A DNA stretch of 64,000 bases from Bradyrhizobium sp. B124 (GCF_038967635.1 NZ_CP152413.1:6700001-6764000), one strand, 5' to 3'. Counted from the stretch's first letter, positions 7,735-16,842 are shown. The notes: generated by a model not told the origin, from the sequence alone. Numbers and translations: made by a program.

Positions 7735-9180
7735 TCAGCGCACCAGGACGTTCTTGAACTGCCAGGGATCGCTGGTGTCGATATCTTCCGGGAACAGTCC
7801 CGGACGATCCGTCAGCGGGGTCCAGTCGGTGTAGAAACCCTTCACCGGGCCGAGATACGGCAGCTGGATTTCCAGCAGGCGGTCGAAATCCATCTCGTCG
7901 GCTTCGACGATGCCCTCGTTCGGGTTCTCCAGCGCCCACACCATGCCGCCGAGCACGGCCGACGTCACCTGCAGGCCGGTCGCGTTCTGATAGGGCGCGA
8001 GCTTGCGGGTCTCCTCGATCGAGAGCTGCGAGCCGTACCAGTAGGCATTGTTGTCGTGGCCGAACAGCAGCACGCCGAGTTCGTCGATGCCGTCGACGAT
8101 TTCGTTCTCGTCGAGGATGTGGTGCTTCTCCTGCATCTTCGCGGCGCGGCCGAACATTTCATGCAGCGACAGCACGGCATCGTCGGCCGGATGATAGGCA
8201 TAGTGGCAGGTCGGCCGATAGATCGCCTTGCCCGATGCGTCATGCACCGTGAAGTAATCGGCGATCGAGATCGACTCGTTGTGGGTGACGAGGAAGCCAT
8301 ACTGTGCGCCGCGGGTCGGGCACCAGGTCCGCACGCGCGTGTTGGCGCCGGGCTGCATCAGATAGATTGCGGCGCCGCAGCCGGCTTCGTGGGTATGCGC
8401 ATTCTCGGGCATCCATTTTTCATGGGTGCCCCATCCGAGTTCGGACGGCTGCACGCCTTCGGACAGGAAACCTTCCACCGACCAGGTGTTGACGAAGACA
8501 TCCGGCTCCTTCGGCGACTTGGAGCGCTGGGTGTCGCGTTCGGCGATGTGGATACCCTTGATGCCGGCCTGCCGCATCAAGTCCGCCCATTCAGCCTTGG
8601 TCTTCGGCTTGGGGGCATTGAGCTTCAGATCAGCGGCGACGTTGAGCAGCGCCTGCTTGACGAAGAAGGAGACCATGCCGGGATTGGCGCCACAGCAGGA
8701 GACCGCCGTCGTCGAGCCCGCCGGGCGCGCCTTCTTGGCGGCCAGCGTCACTTCACGAAGCGCGTAGTTGGAGCGCGCTTCCGGGCCCTTCGAAGTATCG
8801 AAATAGAAGCCGAGCCAAGGCTCGTTGACGGTGTCGATATAGAGAGCACCGAGCTCGTTGCAGAGCTCCATGATGTCGGTCGAGCCGGTATCGACCGAGA
8901 GATTGACGCAGAAGCCCTGGCCGCCGCCTTCAGTGAGCAGCGGGGTCAGCAAGTCGCGATAATTGTCTTTGGTCACGGCCTGCTGGATGAATTTGACATT
9001 CTGCTTCTCGCAATGGGCCTTGCGGCCTTCATCCTTGGGATCGATCACGGTGATGCGCGACTTGTCGTAATCGAGATGCCGCTCGATCATCGGCAGCGTG
9101 CCTTTGCCGATCGAGCCGAAGCCGATCATGACAATGGGGCCGGTGATTTTCGCGTAGATCTGCGAGGAGGGGCTCATCAT
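7735..9180 (-). CDS. hss: Homospermidine synthase
   Basis: The 481-residue enzyme matches the bacterial Hss family in length and motifs: an N-terminal Rossmann glycine motif (IGFGSIGKGTLPM) for NAD, the central TVNEPWLGFYFD segment, and conserved acidic and Trp residues in the substrate pocket region. It makes homospermidine from two putrescines (or from spermidine plus putrescine), with NAD as cofactor. Putrescine would be supplied by the ornithine decarboxylase encoded about 1.4 kb upstream on the same strand. GGAG lies just ahead of the tandem ATGs at 9180/9177. Confidence 0.95.
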   Translation of the reverse strand: MMSPSSQIYAKITGPIVMIGFGSIGKGTLPMIERHLDYDKSRITVIDPKDEGRKAHCEKQNVKFIQQAVTKDNYRDLLTPLLTEGGGQGFCVNLSVDTGSTDIMELCNELGALYIDTVNEPWLGFYFDTSKGPEARSNYALREVTLAAKKARPAGSTTAVSCCGANPGMVSFFVKQALLNVAADLKLNAPKPKTKAEWADLMRQAGIKGIHIAERDTQRSKSPKEPDVFVNTWSVEGFLSEGVQPSELGWGTHEKWMPENAHTHEAGCGAAIYLMQPGANTRVRTWCPTRGAQYGFLVTHNESISIADYFTVHDASGKAIYRPTCHYAYHPADDAVLSLHEMFGRAAKMQEKHHILDENEIVDGIDELGVLLFGHDNNAYWYGSQLSIEETRKLAPYQNATGLQVTSAVLGGMVWALENPNEGIVEADEMDFDRLLEIQLPYLGPVKGFYTDWTPLTDRPGLFPEDIDTSDPWQFKNVLVR

Positions 9181-9217
9181 TTTCTCCAGGAGAGCGCCGA
9201 GCGGCGGGTAGAGTGGA

Positions 9218-9607
9218 TCAGGGGTTGCGTCGCTTTGCGGTGACTTCGATCTCGACCTTCATCTCGGGCCTGTAGAGCCCCGCGACGATCAGCAGCGTCG
9301 CGGCGGGTCGGATCTCGCCGAGCACCTCGCCGCAGACCGCGAAATGGGTATCCGCGTCACTGACGTCAGTGAGGTAGTAGGTCGCGCGGACGATGTCGGC
9401 CATCGCGAAGCCACCCTCCTTGAGGGCAGCCTCGATGGTCTTGAAGCAGTTCCGTGACTGGCTCGTGACATCATCAGGCATGGTCATGGTGGTGTAGTCG
9501 TAGCCGGTGGTTCCGGCGACGAAGGCGAAATCGCCGTCGATCACGGCACGGCTGTAGCCCGCGGTCTTCTCGAACGGCGAGCCGGTGGAAATCAGGCGGC
9601 GGGACAT
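9218..9607 (-). CDS. RidA/YjgF family protein
   Basis: A 129-residue RidA-family protein (SRRLISTGSPFEKTAGYSRAV at the start, then FVAGTTGYD, and the C-terminal VEIEVTAKRR). RidA members deaminate reactive enamine/imine intermediates released by PLP enzymes; a PLP decarboxylase (odc) is encoded nearby. The canonical substrate-binding Arg is probably the one in GEIRPAATLLIVAGL. The start at 9607 is chosen because the longer frame upstream lacks family similarity. It is 37 bp upstream of hss and probably co-transcribed. Confidence 0.85.
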   Translation of the reverse strand: MSRRLISTGSPFEKTAGYSRAVIDGDFAFVAGTTGYDYTTMTMPDDVTSQSRNCFKTIEAALKEGGFAMADIVRATYYLTDVSDADTHFAVCGEVLGEIRPAATLLIVAGLYRPEMKVEIEVTAKRRNP

Positions 9608-9699
9608 GTCGGACCTCGGCTGAGAATGGCTTTGCGCGGGGTTTACGGGCATTTTTGGCGCCCGCGCAACCCCTTCTATTCTGGGCCTTGCGGCCGGCG

Positions 9700-9867
9700 C
9701 TAGTGGGACTGCTGCGTGGTGTCCGGCGGCGACGGCGGCGCGCCGGTCCAGCGCCGGATCAGGATGTCCCGGACGATCATGACCGAGATCAGGACCAGCA
9801 TGACCGTGGTGACGAGGCCGCGCCAACGCGGGCGTGCGCCATCGATTGCGGGAAGGTTCTCTGCCAT
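9700..9867 (-). CDS. 55-residue single-pass membrane peptide
   Basis: This short frame reads MAENLPAIDGARPRWRG, one hydrophobic helix (LVTTVMLVLISVMIV), then RDILIRRWTG and a Pro/Gln-rich end. The helix is followed by positive charges, as in a real N-out or N-in anchor. It lies between GNAT and ridA on the minus strand, 10 bp after the GNAT stop, and its codon use is like its neighbours'. It appears to be an overlooked member of the polyamine cluster; function unknown. Confidence 0.65.
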   Translation of the reverse strand: MAENLPAIDGARPRWRGLVTTVMLVLISVMIVRDILIRRWTGAPPSPPDTTQQSH

Positions 9868-9877
9868 GGCGCCCGCC

Positions 9878-10483
9878 TTACGCCGCGTGCGGCACGGCGA
9901 GCGGTGCCTTCCGTTTGCGGGTTGCCTTGCTCTTGGGCAGCGGTGCGCCGGTCGGCGTGATCATGCCCCAGGCGCCGTCCAGCGCGCCCTCGACCAGCTC
10001 GAGGCCGAGCAGCCGCTCGCGCTCGAATGCGCCGGGCAAGGACAATTCGCCGGTCCTGGCAGCGGTGAAGCCATAGCGGGCGTAATAGGGCGCATCGCCA
10101 AGCAGGATGACGGCGCCGTGGCCACGGGCCTTCGCCACGGCCAGCGCGCGCTGCATCAGCGCGGCGCCGACGCCGAGGCCGCGGCAGTCGTCGTCGACAG
10201 CCAGCGGCCCCAGCATCAGCGCGCTGCGGCCCCCCGCGCTGACGTGCCACAGCCGCACGGTTCCAACCAGCCGGCCGTCCTGGCGCACGGCCGCAAGGCT
10301 CAGGCCTTGGGCGGGCGCGCGTCCGTCGCGCAGGCGCTGGCAGGTGCGGGCATGGCGGTTCTCGCCAAAGCAGGCATCCAGCAGCGCTTCGCGCGCGACG
10401 ACGTCCGAAGCCCGCTCCGCACGGATCGCGAACGGAGCGGCATTTCGGATGAGGGCAACGGGGGTGTTCCGTTTCGCAGTCAT
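9878..10483 (-). CDS. GNAT-family N-acetyltransferase
   Basis: The 201-residue protein has the GNAT core: beta4 LGPLAVDDDCRGLGVGAALM with the acetyl-CoA pyrophosphate loop (Q/RxxGxG/A as RGLGVGAAL), then ILLGDAPYYARYGFTAA, typical of the YhbS-like subgroup. The C-terminus is basic (KSKATRKRK). It lies between odc and the hss side of the cluster, so a polyamine or amino-acid substrate is conceivable, but the substrate cannot be read from the sequence. ATG at 10483. Confidence 0.85.
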   Translation of the reverse strand: MTAKRNTPVALIRNAAPFAIRAERASDVVAREALLDACFGENRHARTCQRLRDGRAPAQGLSLAAVRQDGRLVGTVRLWHVSAGGRSALMLGPLAVDDDCRGLGVGAALMQRALAVAKARGHGAVILLGDAPYYARYGFTAARTGELSLPGAFERERLLGLELVEGALDGAWGMITPTGAPLPKSKATRKRKAPLAVPHAA

Positions 10484-10612
10484 GGCACGTCAGTCCCCGC
10501 TTGCAACGGCATGTCGCACGCCGCGCAAGCGTCGTTCAGAAAAATCAAAAATGATCGGGAAGGAGCCGGCGGGGCCGGCTCCCGGTTTATCAGGCCTCGA
10601 AAAGGAGGCGGC

Positions 10613-11755
10613 TTAGATGTGGTAGGTCTTCAGCGGCGGAATGCCGTTGAACGCCACCGACGAGTAGGTCGACGTATAGGCGCCGGTGCCTTCGATCAGC
10701 AGTTTGTCGCCGATCTCGAGCGTTACCGGGAGCGGATACGGCAGCTTCTCGTACAGCACGTCGGCGCTATCGCAGGTCGGGCCCGCGAGCACGCACGGCG
10801 TCATGTCCGCGCCGTCATGCGGGGTGCGGATTGCGTAGCGGATCGACTCGTCCATCGTCTCGGCGAGACCGCCGAACTTGCCGATGTCGAGATAGACCCA
10901 GCGCACCTCGTCCTCGTCGCTCTTCTTCGAGATCAGAACGACTTCGGTCTCGATGATGCCCGCATTGCCGACCATGCCGCGGCCCGGCTCGATGATCGTC
11001 TCCGGGATCTGGTTGCCGAAATGCTTGCGCAGCGCGCGGAAGATCGACCGGCCATACTGCAGGACCGGCGGAACGTCCTTGAGGTACTTGGTCGGGAAGC
11101 CACCGCCCATGTTGACCATGGTGAGGTTGATGCCGCGCTCGGCGCAGTCACGGAACACGGTCGAGGCCATCGCGAGCGCGCGGTCCCACGCCTTCACCTT
11201 GCGCTGCTGCGAGCCGACATGGAACGAGATGCCGCACGGCTCCAGCCCGAGGCGCTTGGCGTGGTCGAGCACGTCGACCGCCATCTCCGGATCGCAGCCG
11301 AACTTGCGCGACAGCGGCCACTCGGCGCCGGCGCAATCATAGAGGATGCGGCAGAACACCTTCGCGCCGGGAGCGGCGCGGGAGATCTTCTCGACCTCGG
11401 CGGCGCAGTCGACGGCGAACAGGCGAATGCCGAGCGCGAAGGCACGCGCGATGTCGCGCTCCTTCTTGATCGTGTTGCCATAGGAGATGCGGTCCGGCGT
11501 CGCACCGGCAGCCAGCGCCATCTCGATTTCCGCAACGGTCGCGGTGTCGAAGCAGGAGCCGAGCGAGGCGAGCAGCGACAGCACTTCGGGCGCCGGGTTG
11601 GCCTTGACAGCGTAGAACACGCGGCTGTCCGGCAGCACCTTCGCGAAGGTCTGGTAATTGTCGCGCACGACCTCGAGGTCGACGACGAGGCACGGCTCGG
11701 TGTCGAGACCTTCGCTGCGGCGGTGACGCAGGAATTCCTGGATACGTTCGGTCAT
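10613..11755 (-). CDS. odc: Ornithine decarboxylase, fold III type
   Basis: A 380-residue PLP enzyme of the alanine-racemase-fold group: FYAVKANP contains the PLP Lys, followed by GSCFDTATVAEIEMAL, the SFHVGSQ motif, a glycine-rich phosphate loop (MVNMGGGFPTKY), EPGRGMV, and the active-site GPTCDSADV with the Cys that contributes across the dimer. The Asp after Cys in CDSADV fits ornithine or lysine substrates. It makes putrescine for hss. The start is ATG 11755; the 150-codon open extension upstream is leader RNA, not protein. Confidence 0.93.
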   Translation of the reverse strand: MTERIQEFLRHRRSEGLDTEPCLVVDLEVVRDNYQTFAKVLPDSRVFYAVKANPAPEVLSLLASLGSCFDTATVAEIEMALAAGATPDRISYGNTIKKERDIARAFALGIRLFAVDCAAEVEKISRAAPGAKVFCRILYDCAGAEWPLSRKFGCDPEMAVDVLDHAKRLGLEPCGISFHVGSQQRKVKAWDRALAMASTVFRDCAERGINLTMVNMGGGFPTKYLKDVPPVLQYGRSIFRALRKHFGNQIPETIIEPGRGMVGNAGIIETEVVLISKKSDEDEVRWVYLDIGKFGGLAETMDESIRYAIRTPHDGADMTPCVLAGPTCDSADVLYEKLPYPLPVTLEIGDKLLIEGTGAYTSTYSSVAFNGIPPLKTYHI

Positions 11756-12300
11756 GGCACTCTCCAACGGCCCCAGCGACGGGATCCGCTTCAACGTGAC
11801 GTCGGATAAGAGTGCTCTGGCTGCATTGCGCGATGGAGGCGCAACGAAAGCCAAAAGACTCAAACCAGACTGTGCTGCCGTGGATTGGTTGGGAGAGTTT
11901 CCCGCCCGCACACCTGGCAATGAAGGACAAGCCTTTTCAGTAGCCCGCGCCGGCGTTGGACTGCCGGTAGAGACCAAAAAAGCCCGATCCGTCGTTGCTT
12001 TAAGTCGCGTCCCCCGTTGAGAGCGGGGTGCGCCGGTTCGCCTCCGGCTGCCAGTCACGGTTGCAAAGAGTGGTGAGACCTTCAACGGCATCCCTGGAGA
12101 GGGAGGCTGGCCGCTTCGTGTCCTGACGGACGTAAGCGACCCTCGGTTCTTCCACCCCTTGGCGGCTGTCCGGCCTCTTGTCCGGATACCTACCGACTGA
12201 CACACGACCACAGGCACGTGCGAAATTGGGCAAGGCAGGAAATAAGTCTTTTGAATTCGCTTCGCAAGAATTTTTTTGCGATAGCGACAAATTTCCCTAA
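11756..12300 (-). promoter_or_regulatory. Long structured leader of odc (speF-motif candidate)
   Basis: About 540 bp without a recognisable gene precede odc. Read on the minus strand the segment holds a 6-bp hairpin (TCGCAA/TTGCGA near 12270-12290), CCGG..CCGG around 12165-12180, a hairpin with CCCCG/CGGGG arms near 12010-12027, and a T-run (GGGCTTTTTTGG) near 11976-11987 that could terminate transcription. Alphaproteobacterial ornithine decarboxylase genes are known to carry the speF RNA motif, so this is probably that element; I have not matched the covariance model. An upstream open frame (12000-12290, TTG start, 96 codons) spans much of it and may be incidental. Confidence 0.6.
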
Positions 12301-12418
12301 CGCGTGCTTGCGATCTCGCGCGCAGCAGGCGTTGAAGATGAACGGCTGTTAAGAATGACTAACGAAGCGTGTGTGCGTTTAAGCCCTGTGCCGCAGCGCT
12401 TTCTCGAATCGCTTCAGC

Positions 12419-12679
12419 TCACGCGCGACGCGTGAACGGCTCGACGCGTTGAGCTGCGCGGATGAAGGCGATCATGATCAGGACGCCGATGCCGAACAGC
12501 ACGGCCTGCAGGATGTGCGCGCCGAAATCACCGAGCCCGAGCGCGATCGCGAGCGCCCAGCCGCCGGCGAAGGCCGCGCCGAACACTTCCGCGCCGATCA
12601 GGATCGCCGCCGAAATCACGGTGATGACGCTCGGCCAGAGGATCCGGCTGGTGCCTGCGGTGGAGGGCTGCATGGTCAT
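12419..12679 (-). CDS. Small two-helix membrane protein
   Basis: An 86-residue protein with two strong transmembrane helices (SVITVISAAILIGAEVFGAAFAGGWALAIALGL and HILQAVLFGIGVLIMIAFIRAA) and an Arg-rich end. ATG 12679 with AGGACC upstream is preferred to ATG 12748. Family unknown; it has no operon partner, lying between the odc leader and the divergent peptidase gene. Confidence 0.65.
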   Translation of the reverse strand: MTMQPSTAGTSRILWPSVITVISAAILIGAEVFGAAFAGGWALAIALGLGDFGAHILQAVLFGIGVLIMIAFIRAAQRVEPFTRRA

Positions 12680-12809
12680 GGAATAGGTCCTGTTCAGGGG
12701 GCGCAATCTCTCCGAAAAGTGCCCATGTATCAAGCGCAAAAGGCCCAAAAATGCCGTATCGCGTGATATAGATTGGGCCGCATTTTCAAGGCGGAAAACG
12801 GGATATTCG

Positions 12810-14885
12810 ATGTCAGAAACCAGCGCAGACGCTCACGCCAACCCCCTCTTGAAGGCATGGCAGACGCCGCTCGAGACGCCGCCCTTCGCCGAGATCAAGC
12901 CGGAGCATTTCCTCCCTGCCTTCGAGCAGGCCTTCGCCGACCATTCGGCCGAAGTGGCTGCGATTACCCATGATCCGGCGCTGCCGGACTTCGACAACAC
13001 CATCACGGCGCTGGAGCGCTCCGGCAAGCTGCTGTCGAAGGTCTCGGCGGTGTTCTACGACTTGGTCTCGGCCCATTCGAGCCCTGCGATCCTGGAGATC
13101 GACAAGGAGGTGTCGCCCCGAATGGCGCGGCACTGGAATCCGATCATGATGAACGCTGTGCTGTTTGGCCGCATCGCCATGCTGCACGAGAAGCGCGCCT
13201 CGCTCGGCCTGACCGGCGAGCAGATGCGGCTCCTGGAGCGCACCTACACCCGCTTCCACCGCTCGGGCGCCGGGCTCGACGACGCCGCCAAGGCCCGCAT
13301 GGCCGAGATCAACGAGCGCCTCGCCCAGCTCGGCACCTCGTTCAGCCATCATCTGCTCGGCGACGAGCAGGAGTGGTTCATGGAGCTCGGCGAGGGCGAC
13401 CGCGCCGGCCTCTCCGACACATATGTGGCGGCCGCCAAGGCTGCGGCGGAAGAGCGCGGCAAGCCCGGCAAGGCGATCGTGACGCTGTCGCGCTCCTCGG
13501 TCGAACCGTTCCTGCAGAGCTCGTCGCGGCGCGACCTGCGCGAGAAGGTCTACAAGGCCTTCACCGCCCGCGGCGACAATGGCAACGCCAACGACAACAA
13601 CGCGACCATCGTGGAGATCCTCAGCCTCCGTGAGGAGACGGCGAAGATCCTGGGCTTCCCGACCTACGCCGCCTACCGCCTCGAGGATTCCATGGCGAAG
13701 ACGCCGGAGGCGGTGCGCGGCCTGCTGGAGCGGGTCTGGAAGCCGGCGCGGGCGCGGGCACTCGCCGACCGCGATGCGCTGCAGGCGCTGATCACTGAAG
13801 AGGGCGGCAATTTCACCCTGGCGGCCTGGGACTGGCGCTACTACGCCGAGAAGCTGCGCCAGGCCAAAGCCAATTTCGACGATTCCGCGATCAAGCCTTA
13901 TCTGGTGCTCGACCACATGATCGAGGCCGCCTTCGACTGCGCCACCCGCCTGTTCGGCGTCACCTTCGCCGAGCGCAAGGACGTGCCGGTCTGGCACCCG
14001 GACGTCCGGGTGTGGGAGGTCAAGGGCCGCGACGGTCAGCACAAGGCGCTGTTCTATGGCGACTACTTCGCGCGGCCTTCGAAGCGCTCCGGCGCCTGGA
14101 TGACCTCGCTGCGCGACCAGCAGAAGCTCGACGGCGACGTCGCGCCGCTGGTCATCAACGTCTGCAACTTCGCCAAGGGCGCCGACGGCGCGCCGTCGCT
14201 GCTGTCGCCGGACGACGCGCGGACCCTGTTCCACGAGTTCGGCCATGGCCTGCACGGCATGCTCTCGGACGTGACCTATCCGTCGCTGTCGGGGACGTCC
14301 GTTTTCACCGACTTCGTCGAGCTGCCCTCGCAGCTCTACGAGCACTGGCAGGAGCGGCCGGAGGTGCTGCAGCGCTTCGCCCGCCACTACCAGACCGGGG
14401 AGGCGCTGCCGGACGACCTGCTCAAGCGCTTCCTCGCCGCGCGCAAGTTCAACCAGGGCTTTGCCACCGTGGAGTTCGTCTCCTCGGCGCTGGTCGATCT
14501 CGAATTCCACACCCAGCCGGCGGCGGCGAGCCGCGACGTCCGCGCCTTCGAGCAGAAGGAGTTGGAGAAGATCGGCATGCCCGCCGAAATCTCGCTGCGG
14601 CACCGGCCGACCCAGTTCGGCCACATCTTCTCCGGCGATCACTATGCGTCCGGCTACTACAGCTACATGTGGTCGGAGGTGATGGACGCCGACGCGTTCG
14701 GCGCCTTCGAGGAGGCCGGCGACATCTTCGATCCGGCGACCGCCAAGCGGCTGCATGACGACATCTATTCGTCGGGCGGCTCGCGCGATCCGGAGGAGGC
14801 CTATGTCGCCTTCCGCGGCCGCGAGCCCGAGCCGGACGCGCTGCTGCGCCGTCGCGGCCTGCTCGAGACGCCTGAGGCGGCCTGA
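12810..14885 (+). CDS. M3 family metallopeptidase (oligopeptidase A / Dcp type)
   Basis: A 691-residue zinc peptidase with the M3 motif HEFGH (about 474-478, in TLFHEFGHGLHGML) and the downstream third ligand Glu in DFVELPSQLYEHW. The order N-terminal helical domain (residues 1-250) then catalytic domain is usual for PrlC/Dcp. No signal peptide is present, so it is probably cytoplasmic and degrades short peptides. ATG 12810 follows a weak purine-rich site. Family members oligopeptidase A and dipeptidyl carboxypeptidase are hard to separate by eye. Confidence 0.92.
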   Translation: MSETSADAHANPLLKAWQTPLETPPFAEIKPEHFLPAFEQAFADHSAEVAAITHDPALPDFDNTITALERSGKLLSKVSAVFYDLVSAHSSPAILEIDKEVSPRMARHWNPIMMNAVLFGRIAMLHEKRASLGLTGEQMRLLERTYTRFHRSGAGLDDAAKARMAEINERLAQLGTSFSHHLLGDEQEWFMELGEGDRAGLSDTYVAAAKAAAEERGKPGKAIVTLSRSSVEPFLQSSSRRDLREKVYKAFTARGDNGNANDNNATIVEILSLREETAKILGFPTYAAYRLEDSMAKTPEAVRGLLERVWKPARARALADRDALQALITEEGGNFTLAAWDWRYYAEKLRQAKANFDDSAIKPYLVLDHMIEAAFDCATRLFGVTFAERKDVPVWHPDVRVWEVKGRDGQHKALFYGDYFARPSKRSGAWMTSLRDQQKLDGDVAPLVINVCNFAKGADGAPSLLSPDDARTLFHEFGHGLHGMLSDVTYPSLSGTSVFTDFVELPSQLYEHWQERPEVLQRFARHYQTGEALPDDLLKRFLAARKFNQGFATVEFVSSALVDLEFHTQPAAASRDVRAFEQKELEKIGMPAEISLRHRPTQFGHIFSGDHYASGYYSYMWSEVMDADAFGAFEEAGDIFDPATAKRLHDDIYSSGGSRDPEEAYVAFRGREPEPDALLRRRGLLETPEAA

Positions 14886-14887
14886 AG

Positions 14888-15532
14888 GTGCCGTCTCTGA
14901 ACCGCCTGATCGCCGGGCTCGCGGTTGCGGTGTCCGTCGTGCTCGGCACGGCGGCCGCCGAGGCCCACCCGCATGTCTGGATCGTGGCCAAGAGCGAGCT
15001 GATCTACGCGCCTGACGGCACCATCACGGGGGTCCGCCACGCCTGGACCTTCGACGACATGTTCTCGACCTATGCGCTACAGGGCATCGAGACCAAGGTG
15101 AAGGGCGCCTACAGCCGCGAGGAACTGGCGCCGCTGGCGCAGACCAATGTCGAGTCGCTGAAGGAATACGCCTACTTCACCTTCGCCAAGGGTGACGGCA
15201 AGAAGCAGAAGTTCACCGAGCCGGTCGACTACTTCCTCGAATACAAGGATTCGGCGCTGACGCTGCACTTCACCCTGCCGGTGAAGACGCCGTTCAAGGC
15301 CAGGCAGCTGTCGCTCGAAGTGTTCGACCCGACCTACTTCATCGACTTCCAGTTCGCTGAGAAGGAGCCGATCAAGCTGGTCGGCGCCGCTGTAGACTGC
15401 AAGATGCAGTTCGAACGGCCGAACGATGGCACCGCCGCCGCGCAGAAGCTCGGCGAGCAGAACTTTCTCGACGGGAGTGCCGGCAATTTCGCGATGATGT
15501 TCGCCAACAAAATCTCGGTGGATTGCCCATGA
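14888..15532 (+). CDS. DUF1007 periplasmic metal-associated protein (ZevA-like)
   Basis: The 214-residue DUF1007 protein has a signal peptide (about 1-26, ending AAAEA) followed at once by HPHVWI, the conserved N-terminal His motif exposed after cleavage. The GTG start lies 2 bp after the peptidase stop. The downstream NicO-type gene overlaps it by 4 bp. In Haemophilus influenzae the equivalent pair ZevA/ZevB takes part in zinc acquisition, which is the basis for the name used here. No Zur box is seen ahead of it. Confidence 0.85.
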   Translation: MPSLNRLIAGLAVAVSVVLGTAAAEAHPHVWIVAKSELIYAPDGTITGVRHAWTFDDMFSTYALQGIETKVKGAYSREELAPLAQTNVESLKEYAYFTFAKGDGKKQKFTEPVDYFLEYKDSALTLHFTLPVKTPFKARQLSLEVFDPTYFIDFQFAEKEPIKLVGAAVDCKMQFERPNDGTAAAQKLGEQNFLDGSAGNFAMMFANKISVDCP

Positions 15533-16650
15533 CGCCAATCGCCTCCCGCGTGATGCGTGGCTTGGCCGTGTCCGCTGCCGTGCTGGCGACGTTCGCGGTG
15601 CTGGATGGCGCGGTTCATGCGCTGCTGGCGCAAAATCCGTTCGGCGCGCCGCGCGCGGCGGAGCCGCAGGGCGGGATCGTGGGCTGGCTCTTGGCAAAAC
15701 AGTCGGAGTTCTACCGCGAGATCTCGGCGACGATCCGCGCCGCGAAATCCGATGGCTCGGCGGTCTGGACGCTGCTTGCGATCTCCTTTGCCTACGGGAT
15801 CTTCCATGCCGCCGGCCCCGGCCACGGCAAGGCGGTGATCTCGTCCTACATGGTCGCCAATCGCGAGACCGCGCGGCGCGGCATCGTGCTGTCGTTCGCC
15901 TCGGCGCTGATGCAGTCGCTGGTCGCGGTCGCCATCGTCGGAATTTGCGCCTGGCTGCTCAACGCGACGGCGAAGACCATGTGCGGGGCGGAGAAGGCGA
16001 TCGAGATCGCGAGCTACGCGCTGATCGCGGCGTTCGGCGCCCGGCTCGTCTGGGTCAAGGGCGGCGGCTTCCTCCGCGCGCTCAAGCTGCCGCGCCCGGC
16101 GCTGGCGCTGGCCGGCGCGCATCGGCACGATCACGACCACCATGAACACGATCACCACGACCATGGCCATGAGCATCATCATCGTCACGCGCATGACGAT
16201 CATGGCCATCATCATGATCACGGCCACGATCACGGGCATGACGCGCAGCACGTCCATGACGAGCATTGCGGCCATTCGCACGGACCGACGCCGGCCGAAC
16301 TCGCCGGTCCCGGCGGCTGGCGGCGCGGCTTAGGTGCGATCCTCACGGTCGGGATCCGGCCGTGCTCGGGCGCGATCCTGGTGCTGGTGTTCGCGCTGGC
16401 GCAGGGCCTGTTCTGGGCCGGCATTGCCGCGACCTTCGTGATGGGGCTCGGCACCGCCATCACGGTGGCGGCGATCGCGCTGGTCGCGGTGTCGGCGCGC
16501 GGCGTGGCCGAGCGGCTGAGCGCGGCGCGCGACGGCGGCGGCATGGTGATCATGCGCGGCCTGGAATTTGCTGCCGCTGCGCTCGTGCTGCTGCTCGGGC
16601 TCGGGCTGCTGTTCGGCTATGTCGCGGCCGAGCGGGCGACGTGTTTGTGA
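15529..16650 (+). CDS. NicO-family metal transporter (ZevB-like)
   Basis: A 373-residue membrane protein with about six transmembrane helices, the motifs FHAAGPGHGKAVISSY and GIRPCSGAILVL of the nickel/cobalt (NicO/RcnA) family, and a large cytoplasmic or periplasmic His/Asp loop (roughly residues 198-251, over 25 His). ATG 15529 overlaps the DUF1007 stop by ATGA, so the two are coupled. The metal is probably Zn or Ni; which, and in which direction, is not resolved by sequence. The pairing with DUF1007 favours Zn import as in ZevAB. Confidence 0.87.
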   Translation: MTPIASRVMRGLAVSAAVLATFAVLDGAVHALLAQNPFGAPRAAEPQGGIVGWLLAKQSEFYREISATIRAAKSDGSAVWTLLAISFAYGIFHAAGPGHGKAVISSYMVANRETARRGIVLSFASALMQSLVAVAIVGICAWLLNATAKTMCGAEKAIEIASYALIAAFGARLVWVKGGGFLRALKLPRPALALAGAHRHDHDHHEHDHHDHGHEHHHRHAHDDHGHHHDHGHDHGHDAQHVHDEHCGHSHGPTPAELAGPGGWRRGLGAILTVGIRPCSGAILVLVFALAQGLFWAGIAATFVMGLGTAITVAAIALVAVSARGVAERLSAARDGGGMVIMRGLEFAAAALVLLLGLGLLFGYVAAERATCL

Positions 16651-16663
16651 GGTGACTTGTCTT

Positions 16664-16834
16664 ACCCTCCCCTGGAGGGGGAGGGTCGCTACGCATGAAG
16701 CGCAGCGAAATGCGTAGCGGGGTGGGGTGACGGTCTTCCCGCGCCCGACAGCGTCCGAGTGGAGAGATCACCCCACCCCGGTTCGCCCCTCGCTTGGCTC
16801 GATGCGAACCGACCCTCCCCCTCCAGGGGAGGGT
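16664..16834. repeat. Long palindromic intergenic element
   Basis: Arms ACCCTCCCCTGGAGGGGGAG at the left and its reverse complement at the right (ending at 16834) enclose secondary inverted segments (GGGGTGGGGTGA / TCACCCCACCCC). It is a dispersed element with the same style as those at 19673-19842 and 20343-20475. It separates convergent genes. Confidence 0.8.
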
Positions 16835-16842
16835 GAGCGAGC

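Noticed and set aside
9716-11809. Very long plus-strand frame (697 codons)
   Set aside because: It is antisense to GNAT and odc, whose motifs are clear on the minus strand.
12000-12290. 96-codon minus-strand frame as a protein gene
   Set aside because: TTG start, no family, no ribosome site, and it runs through hairpins of the odc leader; kept only as a possible uORF.
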